Positions 46,701 to 57,970 are shown, counted from the first letter of the stretch. The stretch: 64,000 nt of DNA from Entoloma clypeatum (GCA_963565915.1 OY751495.1:2666001-2730000), one strand, 5' to 3'. Numbers and translations: made by a program. The notes: generated by a model not told the origin, from the sequence alone.

Positions 46701-47413
46701 CGAGCGGAAAAGTCTGTCTGATTTGATAGCTAGTTTCAACAGCGGGCGTCTGTGAGTCCCATTCTCTTTATATCTCGTGTGATGCCTTATGGATTTCCAG
46801 GTACACACAATGCGAGCTCATGTCAGTTCATTACAAGATTCCCGTGCTTCTTATTGAGTTTGAAGAAGACAAAGCATTCACTCTTGATGTGATGACCGTC
46901 TTTCTCCACACTTGAATTCTTTACTAATCAAGGAAAGAACAGATTGTATCAGACTTGAAATCGTACGCGAAACCAACAGGAAAATACCCTGCCAAAAAGA
47001 ATCAAGCAGACATAGACCACACAGCCGCGCTCCAGTCCAAGATCTCCCTCCTCATCCTCACCTTCCCGCGCGTGCGCATCATCTGGTCGGCCTCCCCCTA
47101 CGCCACGTCCCAGATCTTCAAGGACCTCAAGCTAAACAACCCCGAGCCCGACCCCGCGACGGCCATCGGCATCGGCGCAGAGGACGACCCGGACGTCGGG
47201 GCGGGCGTGAATGCGGCGGCGGAGGAGCTCCTGCGGTGCCTCCCTGGGATCACGGCGAAGAATGTGAAGCATGTGATGAGCAAGATCAACAGTGTGCGGG
47301 AACTGTGCGAGATGGATGTGTTTCAGGTGCAGGAAATTTTGGGGATGGAGCCTGGGAAGGCTTGTTGGGAGTTCATGCATAAGGGGGAGAGGGAGAAGAA
47401 GAAGGCAGGGTGA
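43786..47413 (+). CDS. RAD1: DNA repair endonuclease RAD1/XPF
   Basis: Thirteen exons: 43786-44051, 44111-44233, 44285-44455, 44504-44657, 44724-44872, 44921-45351, 45403-45844, 45904-46153, 46218-46355, 46407-46523, 46579-46751, 46801-46888, 46943-47413; 990 aa. The N-terminal helicase-like half has [33 protein letters not shown] and [20 protein letters not shown]. The ERCC4 nuclease has [32 protein letters not shown] (GD 778-779, ERK 789-791, the catalytic core) and FNSGRLYTQ. The C-terminal (HhH)2 region has [20 protein letters not shown]. With RAD10/ERCC1 it cuts 5' of lesions in nucleotide-excision repair and flaps in recombination. Full length for the family. The exon 7/8 join (acceptor 45903) is the least certain; two introns of 51 bp are stop-free. 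Confidence 0.95.
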
Positions 47414-49506
47414 ATGAACGAACGCGCAGAGGGTGTCTCGTGCCCCCTCCTTGGTTGATTGTTGGCAGTTGCTGCTTCCGTCGTTGCTTGCGGAGAGTTT
47501 GCGCCTGAGGGGCAGGGGGAAGGAGAGGAGAGAGCGGCCGGAAGGTCTGTGGTGCGGGTTTGGGCTATTGTTGCTGCATCTGGCTCTGGGTTCTCCCACC
47601 CCAAGAGACGTCTACGCTCATGGCCGTGCTTTCCGCAAAGGGGCACAATTAAATGATGCTACCACGAGGGTCGAGAAACCAGTGCATAGCTCAAACGCTC
47701 ATTGATCATGCTTTTGGACGCTATCTAAAGTTACACGTGGGCTAACGTCGGCATGAAGCCCTTCATATTCGCAAGCAGGGGGAGAAATGTAATTGTGTAT
47801 ATGATTAGCACCTTCATTCCCGCAAGAATACATCTGATGATTGTCTGATGACGTTGATTCCTCTCGACTGTGTGATCAACTGGCCAAGATGCTTTTCGAG
47901 AGATTGCTGGCTACCAGTTACAAAGCGGCATTCGAAATGACCAACTTCTAATGGCCCACACAGCACCACGAAGTCGTACGTGAAATTGACAGGAATATAC
48001 TCCAAAAAGAAGAGGGTATCCAAGGGGGAGCCATCCTCACATCTTCGGAGATCGACTGACGGTAGTGATGCCGGAGAAGACCATCAGAATATATGCGAGT
48101 GTAGAGGTAATTGACCCAGGACCAGACGGCTCGTCAAAAGTGGTGTTGGACTGAAAGAGGAGCGGCGATCGAGTAGCAGTTTCGAGTTTCAGCAGGAGGA
48201 CGGAAGAAGTGCCATCAAATGAGATGGTAGCAGGTTGGATGATGAGGCGGTCAGACTCCCTAGTACAATCGCGGGGTGGCGTGTTCATGAGACTGGGATA
48301 CTTTGAGGGGTTTAGGCTGCATGCCCAATGAACCGTGCTTTCTGAGGCAAGCCACTAAGTCCTGTAAAGCTTCGACAGAATCCTGTTCAGCCTTGACAGG
48401 AAGAATCTGAGATGCCGAGGCTGACTGATTATCTATAAGGCCTTGGGTAGTGTGGCCCACGGCGGGATCCCTGTATGCAAAAAGGACCCTCAGCTCACGT
48501 ATATATTCAGGCTCTTCGATGTCGCGCTGCCAACCTAAGCAATCTTGCGATGAGTGCGATAGTAACGTGCCGGACCCGGTTGACACTTGAAGAACGAACA
48601 GGGAGCAGAGGATTGGGCGTTGATTTCATATCCCACATGAAATGATCATGCAGCGAACTGAACAAATAGCAACGACAGATGCCAGCTCCCGAGTTCCGAG
48701 GGACCGTGGACGTTGATTGGGAATATTACACTTTGAGTAGTCTAGCCAAGCCACCGTCGCTATCCGAGAAACCGTGGGCAAAAACTGGGAGCAGCCACTC
48801 TTAGCGCCGTCAACGATATTTCACGACACCCAGAAGCCCGTACTTAGGATCCGGGGATCGGCCTCCTCTTAGATCTATATGCCACCTCTGGATCTGGGAT
48901 GTCGATGTTGTATCTTCCAGGAATGATGGAAAGAACGGAGAAGCATGGCTGTTGCTGTGAGGGAGCTGCCCAAGACCGCCCAAACGTAGGCAATATTTGG
49001 AGGCGTGGCGTGGCCGAGTTTATGCACGAAGAGTTGGAGACGTCGGCATGGCCGACGACGAATTATATTGTCGATATCGCAGAAAAACCACCATTGCTTG
49101 AGGAAGAGCATCATCGCGCCATGTCATGACTATCCCATTACGAACTTGAAGCTGCTCTTGGTCGTGCGCCTTCGAGGTGTGGAGCTGGAGCATACTCGTA
49201 AACTCTGGATGTTGTGGGGTCTCGCCCGCCTCCAGATGCGTCAGAGTGCCCTATTCCCTGATCCTTCTCATCCCCACCTCTGCATACGACCGTCCTCCTC
49301 CATACCACACTAGTAAGATTTCTTGAGGACCTCGAGCCGCATGATAACCCGATGCCCTGGGATCAGGATCAAGAGGCGATGTACGTGAGCAGGATGATGA
49401 GCTTGACTCTTTGCCATGCACCCAATGCTTTTCAGAGCTGAAAATCAGCTTGTCCTAGCGCAACAGCAATCCCGCGTGTGCTGGGTGGGTGCCAGGATCA
49501 AAACCC
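47414..49506. other. Gene-poor interval
   Basis: Two adjacent minus-strand frames at 48037-48586 look partly protein-like: PEYIRELRVLFAYRDPAVGH with ALQDLVACLRKHGSL, then LIIQPATISFDGTSSVLLLK with a hydrophobic STLAYILMVFSGITTV near the end. No splice join restores one frame, so they are left as a possible decayed surface-protein gene. Nothing else supported. Confidence 0.4.
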
Positions 49507-50828
49507 TTACCTTAGAAAAGGGGCTAAGCGGCGCTCCTCCGTAGATTTCGCTAACCATCCAATATCTGAGGGGTCCCATAATGAGAGCTGCGGGCTTAGG
49601 GCGACATCGGATAGATTCTTCCCAAAAAGAATATTTGGTCGAGAGGGAGAGCATCGTTCCCTGATTTTGAGTAGAGTGTCTGTATCGAGGTTGCGGCCCC
49701 CTGAAATGAAGGTTTGGAGGTAGGGGAGGTGCGGGAAGGTTCTTGTCAGCCTCACCAGATCCAGGGTGTCGCCTAACACGAAAGTGCGGAGAGACGCAAA
49801 GCTGAGATTGCAGAAGTCCGTGTATATCTCGGCGCGATCGGAGCGCCTGGAATAGAGCGATAATATTAGAGTCTCCAGGTGTCTTCGGTGGGTGGAAAGA
49901 AACGATATGAGGGATGCACCAACGTCGGGAATTATCCGATAGGTCTCCAGACGAATGTCGAGATATTGAAGACGGGGGAAACGGCCGAGGCCGAGGAAAA
50001 TAGAGGTGAGGTGGGCTGGTATCCGCAGGGACAGTGACTCAAGGGTTTGTTCAAGCGATTGCATGAAGGCCAGGAAGACGGCTTCGTCGGTGATTCGGCG
50101 ATTATCGAGTGGCAAGGAAAAAGAGAGAACGAGGTGTGTAAGGGCCAGGGGCTTGTGCTTGAGGGTAGGAGATACGACGCGTTGTAAGGTTTGGATCGTT
50201 CCTCTGAAGTTGAGCTTGCGAAGACGAGGGCTCAAAGAAGCCCATATTGTATCGGTAAAGACCGGAAACGGATCCTTTGGGTGAATAAAATGGAGTAGCA
50301 AAAGCGTGAGCTCGTCGACTGATGTCAATAGTGGCATGACATGCAGAGAAAATTGCTCTGCTCCGGAGTTGCTTGGCTTTTTCTTCAAGGACCACAAGGT
50401 TGGTCGCCTAGGAGGAGGTAGCAACGGGGGTGGTGCGTCAAACCAAACCCCTCCGATTCGAAGGGTGCGCGCGTATTGAGCCTTGAAGGGTTTTCTAGTG
50501 AAGAATTCGATTCGAGTGGTCAGCCATCCCGAATATGTGTTTTTGAACAGGGCTGTTACTTGAGCAAGTCGTTCAACCACGACATCGTCCTTCGATCAGC
50601 ATGCCGCATATCGACCTCTCTAAATATGTCGAAAAGTGCCAGGGTGTAAAGAGTGCGGCTAACGCCCATCATGTGTCGAATGTAGATGCTGGGAAGGTAC
50701 GAGAGGATTTCGAGCCATATTTCCGCAGGGAGGTCGACCGTTCTTGTTATGTTTTGTGCTTTCCAAGGCTTGCCAGGAGGAAGAATCTTAGTACGCGACG
50801 AACGGAAGAGGTTTGAAAATGGGGTCAT
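49507..50828 (-). CDS. F-box/LRR-like protein, copy C (short)
   Basis: Exons (minus) 50828-50560 and 50494-49507 give 418 aa. F-box-like segment VDLPAEIWLEILSYLPSIYI and MGVSRTLYTLALFDIFREVD. The long exon has LSPRLRKLNFRGTIQTLQRV, FPRLQYLDIRLETYRIIPDV and LRTFVLGDTLD. After FPHLPYLQTFISGGRNLDTD the sequence diverges from copies A and B, and the conserved C-terminal exon (RRYPxW, MQAVAxC) is absent, so this copy is cut short by about 140 residues relative to copy B. It may still work, since the F-box and most leucine repeats are present. The intron is at the same place and phase 2 as in A and B. In-frame Met codons lie upstream. Confidence 0.7.
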
Positions 50829-51195
50829 GATGGAGGATAGGAGGGCGAACCTGTCAGTTTTAACCCTGTCAACCACTTTCACCGACATCTGGGCACGATC
50901 GCAATGACTCCAGGCGGAGAGGCGGCGATTTAACCGTCCAATACCTTTCAAGCTTCAAAGGGGTCTTTCTTCTGGCGTTCTTCCCAAGTGGCCTGCCTGC
51001 CTGGACTACCCTTGATGAACGATTCTTTGACCTCCATCCTGAATCGAAAATGGTGTACTTATCAAGGTTATATTTGGTTACGCATGGACCGCCGTCTTCT
51101 TTGGTAGGAGGTGGCCTACTAGGGGCCACCTCGCATCAGTGGCACGAAGCTACGATTCATAAATATGAGCAGGAAGGCGTCATCGAACAAGAAAT
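50829..51195. other. Divergent intergenic region
   Basis: Upstream of F-box copy C (minus) and the DUF7770-like gene (plus). A plus frame from 51050 (MVYLSRLYLVTHGPPS) was not joined to the next gene because the phase does not fit. Confidence 0.4.
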
Positions 51196-51951
51196 ATGGC
51201 GATGCCGTCTCAAGGTGAGCTTTCTTTCATTATTCTCTCATCATGCGCTCACATCCTACTTCAAGTCCCCATTTTTGATAAAGAATTCAGGATCGCCCGT
51301 TTGAACATGCGGCATCTTCATCTTCCTATAACCGATATCAACATATGTGTAAACTTGGGTTTCCAAGGCGTATGCGACGAGCGACCTGACTTGGGCGCCC
51401 ATGACATTGTGAAGCTCAGCATTCGAGAGGAGCCCCGAGCAAACCACTTTTCCTTTTGGTTCGGCTTTGGTGGGGCCGAGGCTGTCATGCTGGACGTTAC
51501 GCAGCCTGGGTATGAGTTCAGTCCATCGATCGCGAAGAAATATGATTTGACGAACCACATTTGTCTCGACGCGATTGTTCGGCTTTCGTCAGAGACGATT
51601 CCTACCGATGCAGACATAGGCTGTGTTCTTCGGGAACTCGACGTGCGGCAAGGGATTACTGTGGCTCACATTGTCGAACTTCTCCGAAAGGAAGGGCGAC
51701 AACGATACAGGTTTATCCCCAAGCGTATGCAGAAAGTGGGATGCCGGTACTGGATTTACTCTGTCGCTCGAGATCTTGAACGGGCGGGAATAGCGGGGCG
51801 GAGATTTGCGGATGACGTCCTTTCGTGCATCGAGGTATTCTATGGACGATACGCAATCATTGGACCGGATGGCCGCTGGTCTCATAGCGGGAATTGGACA
51901 GCAAGACCCGAATTTCCTTATGCCCACATTCAGCACGGAACGTGGTACTGA
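51196..51951 (+). CDS. DUF7770-like fungal protein
   Basis: Exon 1 51196-51214 (six codons) and exon 2 51266-51951 give 234 aa. The intron is 51 bp and stop-free, so a read-through frame also exists. Visible blocks: NHFSFWFGFGGAEAVMLDVT, ITVAHIVELLRKEGRQRYRF and GCRYWIYSVARDLERAGIAG, an order recalling the fungal DUF7770 family (NHW.., then GCRFWV..). No catalytic motif or targeting signal. The very short first exon makes the exact start uncertain. Family call is from memory of the pattern, function unknown. Confidence 0.6.
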   Translation: MAMPSQGELSFIILSSCAHILLQVPIFDKEFRIARLNMRHLHLPITDINICVNLGFQGVCDERPDLGAHDIVKLSIREEPRANHFSFWFGFGGAEAVMLDVTQPGYEFSPSIAKKYDLTNHICLDAIVRLSSETIPTDADIGCVLRELDVRQGITVAHIVELLRKEGRQRYRFIPKRMQKVGCRYWIYSVARDLERAGIAGRRFADDVLSCIEVFYGRYAIIGPDGRWSHSGNWTARPEFPYAHIQHGTWY

Positions 51952-52079
51952 GTATATAATTAGAATACATGGCTGTGCAAAGGGTATGATCTACTACTAG
52001 TAGTACACGTTGTGCCACGTCGTTTGCTTGAGGGCGTGTCACTGGCACCATCCAACATCATCTTCTCCTATTCCCCCTC

Positions 52080-53866
52080 ATGGATCTCCTACACTTCCAG
52101 CTGCTAAAAGTACAACACCAGCTGGCGTTCGTCAGCGTTGAGCCCATCAACTGGAAGCTCTACGTCCAGGCGTTCTCCTGGACCGTCACGCTCTTCGAGT
52201 CTTACCTTTTGTCAGTGTATTTCGCATCCTAAAGCCTCTCGCCATTATGGCTGAACATCTTTCAGACTTAGGCAGTATCCGCTGTATTCCAAAACCGAGC
52301 CACCTCTAGCGCTCGCCCATCACTTCACCCCCGAAGTGTTCAAACAGTCGCAAAGCTACGGAAAAGACAAAGCAAAGTTCGCTTTCTTTTCAGGATTGTA
52401 CAAGCAATGCATAGATTCTACCATGCTCCAGCTGGGCTTCTATGCCTGGTCCTGGGCGGCTTCTGGTCGCCTTCTTGCATTGGCGGGATATGGGCCTGAA
52501 TACGAGGTCCGTCGTCGTCTTTTTTGTCGATGATATTTCGCTGATCTCGCTTTGTTCCCAGATTATCCAGTCTATTGCCTTCGTTTTTATCTTGTATTTT
52601 CTATCGTCAATTCCGACACTTCCTCTCACCGTCTACCAGACCTTTGTCCTTGAAGAGAAGCATGGTTTCAACAAGACAACCCCTAGCTTATTTGTGATCG
52701 ACCTCCTCAAAGGATGGGCTCTCGCATTTGGCCTCGGCGCCCCATTCTTGGCCGCGTTTCTCTACATCTTCAAATGGGCGGGAGATCGTTTTGTTCCGTG
52801 GCTTATGGGCTTCATGTATGCGCGTTCAATGTACTGCTCTGATTCCTGACTTAACCACCCATGATGTAGGGTATCATTCCAACTCATCATGGTCATCATC
52901 TACCCGACCGTGATTCAGCCCATGTTCAACAAACTCTCTCCTTTGTCCCCGGGCGATCTTCGCACCAGAATCGAATCTTTGGCCACGAAGCTCAAATTTC
53001 CTTTGAAGCACTTGTACGAAATTGATGGTTCTAAACGCAGCTCTCACAGCAACGCTTATTTCTTTGGCTTGCCATGGGTTCGTGCACATTACTTCATCTC
53101 ATTCGTCATTTTCTCATTGACTTTCCAGAGCAAACACATTGTCATCTTCGACACCCTTATCCAGCAAAGCAAGCCTGAGGAAGTTGAAGCCGTACTCGGT
53201 GCGTACTTGATGCGTCTTCTTCCAAAAAACGAATTCACTCTTTCCCTCCGTATAGCACACGAACTCGGCCACTGGTATTATCTTCACCCTACAAAAATGA
53301 TGGCAATTTCGCAGATCCACATCTTCACCATTCTCGCTCTCTTCCCGGCCTTCCTTCATGCACCACCTCTTCTCCGCTCCTTCGACTTTTCCAAAGCCGT
53401 GTCTGCGCAGTCCCCGACCATTGTCGCGTTCCTCTTGTTCCAGGTTCGTCTCATTTCAACCCATGCATATGTTCGCGGTTTTCTTACGTGTTAATGACTC
53501 CCCTGTAGATGATCCTGACTCCTCTAGAGGCCGTCGTTGGCATCTGCATGAACGCGGTCAGCCGTCGGTTTGAATGGGAAGCCGACCGGTTTGCGGTCGA
53601 ACTTCAGGACAAGCTCCAGGACAAGGATATGAGCGACATGGGTGACCGTCTCGGGCGCGCTCTCGTCACTCTGCATGTCAAGAACTTGTCCACGGCCTGG
53701 GTTGACTGGCTGTGAGTTTCTTTTGCCCCATCCTATTCACTAAACAAATCGATCTGACGCGCTTTCGGCCAGATATTCCGCATACCATCATTCCCATCCC
53801 ACTTTGACAGAAAGGCTGAAGGCGCTTGAGATTTTCGCGGCTGAGAGAGAGAAGAAGAAGGAATGA
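52080..53866 (+). CDS. STE24: CAAX prenyl protease 1, STE24
   Basis: Eight exons: 52080-52210, 52266-52506, 52562-52815, 52870-53077, 53129-53198, 53256-53443, 53509-53711, 53773-53866; 462 aa, the usual length. A zinc metalloprotease of the ER and inner nuclear membrane that cleaves prenylated CAAX proteins, in fungi including the a-factor-like pheromone precursor. The zinc motif HELGH lies at about 303-307 (AVLAHELGHWYYLHP) and the third ligand Glu in RRFEWEADRFAVEL at about 386. Family blocks FVLEEKHGFNKTTPSLFVID, YPTVIQPMFNKLSPL, IDGSKRSSHSNAYFFGLPWS and several membrane spans are present. The HELGH is assembled across intron 5, which confirms that join. Confidence 0.95.
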
Positions 53867-54750
53867 AGAAGGGGCTGTATGTGTATCGGTATCACCTGTA
53901 TGCTTTTGGCTTGGTTATATATTCTTGTCTACACAAGTGCTTATAGAACTAGGGGCCGTGGAAGGCGTTAAACTCGACGGGTATGCTAGATTCCCCGCAA
54001 ATGACAGGCCTCAGTTTACCCAGATCAGATGATCGATGGGAACAGTTCCATATTCGTTATCATGCTTGAAGCCTGACATATCGATCACATTGAATATCAG
54101 TGCATCCTTGGAAAAAGGAGCTGTTTATCAGATCAGATGGTCGGTAAGAACAGGTCCTACGGTATCTGCTACCTGCGCATAAGGTAGTGATGGCATCTGT
54201 GAGGGAGCAGTTCTGAACCGCCGATCTCGCGTCATGTGATCAGTCATGTAGATAGTAGTTTGTCCGTAGATTCCTTCTTGAGTTCACTCATCTGAGGGAA
54301 TGACGCCCGACTCTTTTTGCCTTCACGGCCCATCTGACCCACCATCTCCGAACACCGCGCGACAGTCCTCGCCACATCTGGAGCCCACCGCGAAATTTGG
54401 TGGTTGGATCACACTGTTCCGTTTTTTCTCAGTTCTCAGTTCGACATCCCCTTTCAAAATTTATCACGAGGCACCTTTACTCATCTATGTGTTCCTTTCC
54501 TTTTTCCCCTTCGCCCTACTTTCATCCTATGCACCCAACACACCCACGCTCCCCTGCACCCGTTGCTTCCCCGCACCCATTTCCCCCGCACCCGATGCTT
54601 TCCCTGCATCCTCATGCTTTTAGCAGTTGCGCAGATTATCGCCAAGAGATGGGGAGGCAAGAAAGGTTAATTCTCCGCTAGTAATCGGAGTAAGTATATA
54701 TATGTATTACATTGTATGTCTCAGTTGTATGTCATATTGCCTGTATTCGG
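53867..54750. other. Intergenic region next to the repeat zone
   Basis: No gene supported. Contains pyrimidine-rich, loosely repeated CACCC(G/A)-type sequence at about 54530-54610. Confidence 0.45.
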
Positions 54751-55560
54751 CTTGTATCCAAGGGGGTGTCGGAACGCGATCCCGGCAACACACGTGGGTG
54801 GGGGGGGGGGGGTCCTCGGGGGTGAAAAAAAAAAGTCCGACACCCAGATTAATTGGCCGAAAACGGCAGTCAGGATGCCCAGCAACACACGAGTTTCTTT
54901 CTGGCATCTCCCCCCGTCTCCGCACCCTGAGCCTCGCGTTCGAAGGCCCCCTGCAGGCCTGCGGCTCCGTCTCGACCTTCCTCGATGCCCTCCCGGGCTC
55001 TCCTCCTTCTCAACAACCACACCAAGACGCTGGCACGCTGCGGGACTGCGTATCCAGCCCGCGCTCCCTTGTCATTCCCGTTCCCGTTCCCACTGTTCCC
55101 ATTGCCAACTCCGTTGACACCCTCACCCTCACCCTCACTGCCCCCAACCACCTCCGACCACCTCCATGCTCTCCGCCGCCCGCGCGTACATCCGCGGCTT
55201 CAAACACACATCAACGGTGCTTGCCCTCCTGCACGCCCTTGTCGCTGCCCGACCTCCAAGAGGCGCTGTGCGCCCTGAGCCTCTCGGCGCATGGGAAGAA
55301 GAACTCAGAGCCGCTGCGGCGGCTGCGGGCAGAGGTATGGGTGCGGTGCCTCGCGCCGGCGCTCGTCGATTTTGTAATTGAGCAAGAGGGCCACGTATTT
55401 CCTTTATTTTATCTCATGTTTTTCACAGAAATATATATGTTTGTGGGCATAACATACTATATTAGGAAGGAGGGGGTGGGGGGGGGGGTCTAGCAAGGCC
55501 GAAAAAAAAAGTCCGACGTGTGTTGCTGTAGTCGCGTTCCGACACCCCCTTGCTTGTATC
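54751..55560. mobile_element. Non-autonomous hAT-like DNA transposon with 8-bp target duplication
   Basis: The element proper is 54759-55552 (794 bp). Its ends are inverted copies: left CAAGGGGGTGTCGGAACGCG and right CGCGTTCCGACACCCCCTTG, with a second matching block (GCAACACACGT / ACGTGTGTTGC) a few bases in. It is flanked by the 8-bp direct repeat CTTGTATC (54751-54758 and 55553-55560). An 8-bp target duplication and CA(A/G)GG ends are the signature of the hAT superfamily. Next to each inner end is a run of G followed by A-run plus GTCCGAC. There is no transposase; the inside holds an LRR-like gene fragment. Confidence 0.8.
54890..55400 (+). pseudogene. LRR-like host gene fragment carried inside the hAT-like element
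   Basis: One frame reads FLSGISPRLRTLSLAFEGPL and STFLDALPG, then, further on, LPDLQEALCALSLSAHGKKN and LRRLRAEVWVRCLAPALVDF, all leucine-rich-repeat-like, in GC-rich sequence unlike the element ends. No start, no splice chain and the pieces end in the repeat arm, so it is a captured fragment. The source gene is not in this window. Confidence 0.55.
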
Positions 55561-55879
55561 TGGAATCCTAACACATGCTGCCTGCTACCCGCATCCACTG
55601 AAACCATGACACACCCTCAGACTTATGGAAGGCCTAGACAGATTGTCATTTGCCAGCCCCTCTCGCTCCAAGCAGTCAAACAACCATGGGCGATCGCCCA
55701 TGCGCCAGGGCAACCGCCTCCCCTTCAAACGCCAGCGCCAGCGCTCTGAAACCCTGCCCCCAGTGCAACAAACATCCCCGACACAACACATACTTATTTA
55801 TAGCCATAGAATAATATATATAAAGACTTGTAACCTAGTCAGTAGGGGTGATATATCATATCCTAACACCTTACATCAG

Positions 55880-56095
55880 CAAAGTGGTCCCCAAGCTGGT
55901 AGCAAACCATAGCAAACACACTCACATACATAGCAGCCATAGCACTATGTAGTGACCTCACTGACAGGTGTAGCAATGTAGCACTAAAGCACAATAGCAT
56001 TGTAACATCATAGTACCATAGCATTGTAGTGTAGAAGCCTGGTAGCACCATAGTATTGTAGTCTCATAGCCTGGTGTAGTACTCAATATTTCTAT
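55880..56095. repeat. Degenerate short tandem repeats
   Basis: Loose repeats of a unit like ATAGCA(C/T)(C/T)(A/G)TAGTA(T/C)(T/C)GTAG, about 20 bp, for example ACCATAGCATTGTAGT and ACCATAGTATTGTAGT. No coding frame. Confidence 0.55.
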
Positions 56096-56319
56096 AGATT
56101 GACACTTTTGCATGCCACAAAGCTGCTCAAAACCAAATTACAATATGAAAATGGGCATCAAATATTGTGTTACACTAAAAATATACAACAAAGGAGATAT
56201 CAGGAGTCGTCACTCGCCACCCATGCATCCCACATGCCCTGTGTCCCCCGCCTGGCCCATGTGAGGTCTCTCTCATCACTGCCATTCTTGCGTCTCCTCT
56301 GCCTTCCTATCCTGTCGTT

Positions 56320-57665
56320 TTCACGTGTCCCGTGGGTGGGTCCCTGACTTGCGCCCACGTGTCGTCTTATGTCCCTCGGCCCTCATCACCTGCGTCTCGT
56401 ACACCCCTCACCTGCGCTTTGTGCACTGGTGCACCCCGCCTGTGTTTGTGTGTGTCCTGCGTCCCGGTTCTTGCATCTCCCGCCGTTTCTCGTGTGTCCT
56501 CTCCTGTTCGTCACGTCTCCCGCCATTGCTCGTGGGTCCTCTGTATGCAGCTCGCCTGCGCGTTGTGGACTGGTGGGTCCAGCCCGTGTTTGTGTGTGTC
56601 CCATGTCCCTGTTCTCGTGTCTCCTGTGCCATTTCTCAGGTCTTCCGTCTTTCTCGCGTGTCCTGTCCCATTCGTCGCATCTCCCGCCGTTGCTCGGGTG
56701 TCTCGCTGTTCCTTCATGTCTCCCGGCGTTTCTCGCATGAGTGGTCTGACGTGACACAGATGGCACGGTGTTTACCTATACAAGGCGTCCTTGGCCCTCG
56801 CGTGAACGAAGGGAGGGGCCGTTTTCAGGTGTCGTGTGGGCGGGTCCTTGTTCTTGCGCCCACGTCGTCTCATGTCCCTCAGCCGTCATCCGCGCTTGTC
56901 ACCTGTGTCCTGTATGCCCCTCGCCTGCGCTTCGTGCACCGGTGTGTCTGCCTGTGTTTGTGTGTGTCCCATGTCCCCATTCTCGTGTCTCCCGCCGTTG
57001 CTCATCTGACGTGACACAGATGGCGTGGTGCTTACCTATACAGGGCCTCCGTGTCCCTCGTGAATGAAGGGAGGGGGAGGGAGTGACGGGCCTCTGTGTC
57101 CCTCGTGAACCAAGGGAGGAGGAGGGAATGGAGGGTGGAGGGGGAGTGGAGGGAGGTGATGGGAGGCAGACATGATGTGGGACTTGGCTTGTTTTCGACT
57201 TTCGGCTGTTGCTGAGGTCGGCAAGTTCTGCTGTTCATCATGGTGCCTGGGCCCGGAACTTGCCGAGTATTTAGCCTTCGACGTCCACTTGTTGCCCATC
57301 ACCTTCACTTCTCCACCCTCCACTCCCTCCTCCCTCCCTCCACTCCCTCCTCCCTCCACTCCCTCCTCCCTCCCTCCACTCCCTCCCCTCCCTCCATTCA
57401 CACGAGGGCCATGCCCCATATAGGTAAGCACCGTGCCATCCATTGCCTGTCAGACCACTCATGCGAGAAACAGCGAGACACCCAAGCAACGGTGGGAGAC
57501 GCAAGAACGGGGACACGAGACACACACAAACACAGGCTGGACCCACCAGTCCACGACGTGCAGGCGAGCTGCGTGCGGAGGACCCCTGAGCAACGGCGGG
57601 AGACGCGACGAACGGTGCACCAGTGCACGAAGCGCAGGCGAGGGGCGTACGAGACGCGGTGACGG
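56320..57665. repeat. GC-rich fold-back repeat cluster
   Basis: Two direct arms and one inverted arm. GTGGACTGGTGGGTCC at 56565-56580 recurs inverted at 57539-57554 with long flanking similarity (CAGCTCGCCTGC, TGTTTGTGTGTGTC). CTGACGTGACACAGATGGC occurs directly at 56746 and 57006, each followed by (G/T)TTACCTATACA(A/G)G and GAAGGGAGG. The inverted version of that block starts near 57404 (CCATATAGGTAAGCACCGTGCCAT). A C/T-rich tract (CCCTCCTCCCTCCCTCCACT) lies at about 57315-57395. Open frames here are by-products of composition. Confidence 0.7.
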
Positions 57666-57746
57666 ACGTGTTAAGAGAGGCAACATACCTCACAGACGGA
57701 ACAGCCTCAAGACAGTGGAGCCTAAGTAGTGGAAAGCATGAGAGGC

Positions 57747-57968
57747 TCCAATGCCGCAGTGGAGAAGGCTGAACAGCTGACGACAAGTCGGGTTGTTGTT
57801 GGAGGCGAAGCGCCGTCCAACGAGAGGAAGAAAAGAACGATGAACAACCGACGACACATCGAATTGTTGAGGAGGTGTAAAGCGCCATCCGAGTCCAAGC
57901 GCAAGAGGCTCTGACGTCGCAGCGGAGAAGGTTGAACAACTGACGACAAGTCGGGTTGTTGTTGGAGG
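57747..57968. repeat. Partial tandem duplication, period about 161 bp
   Basis: GAGGCTC..GC(A)G(T/C)GGAGAAGG(C/T)TGAACA(G/A)CTG and ACGACAAGTCGGGTTGTTGT occur at about 57747-57810 and again at about 57908-57968. The second copy ends exactly where the next inverted-repeat element begins. Confidence 0.7.
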
Positions 57969-57970
57969 TA

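Noticed and set aside
43786..47413. Viewing RAD1 as several separate small genes
   Set aside because: All thirteen exons join in phase and together cover the XPF family from end to end.
48037..48586. Two minus frames as one spliced gene
   Set aside because: The candidate intron (GTATCC...CTAG) gives an immediate stop in the phase required.
56325..57939. Several open frames of 100-230 codons in the GC-rich cluster
   Set aside because: They overlap on both strands and follow the repeat arms; Cys/Arg/Pro bias comes from composition and there is no splice or domain evidence.
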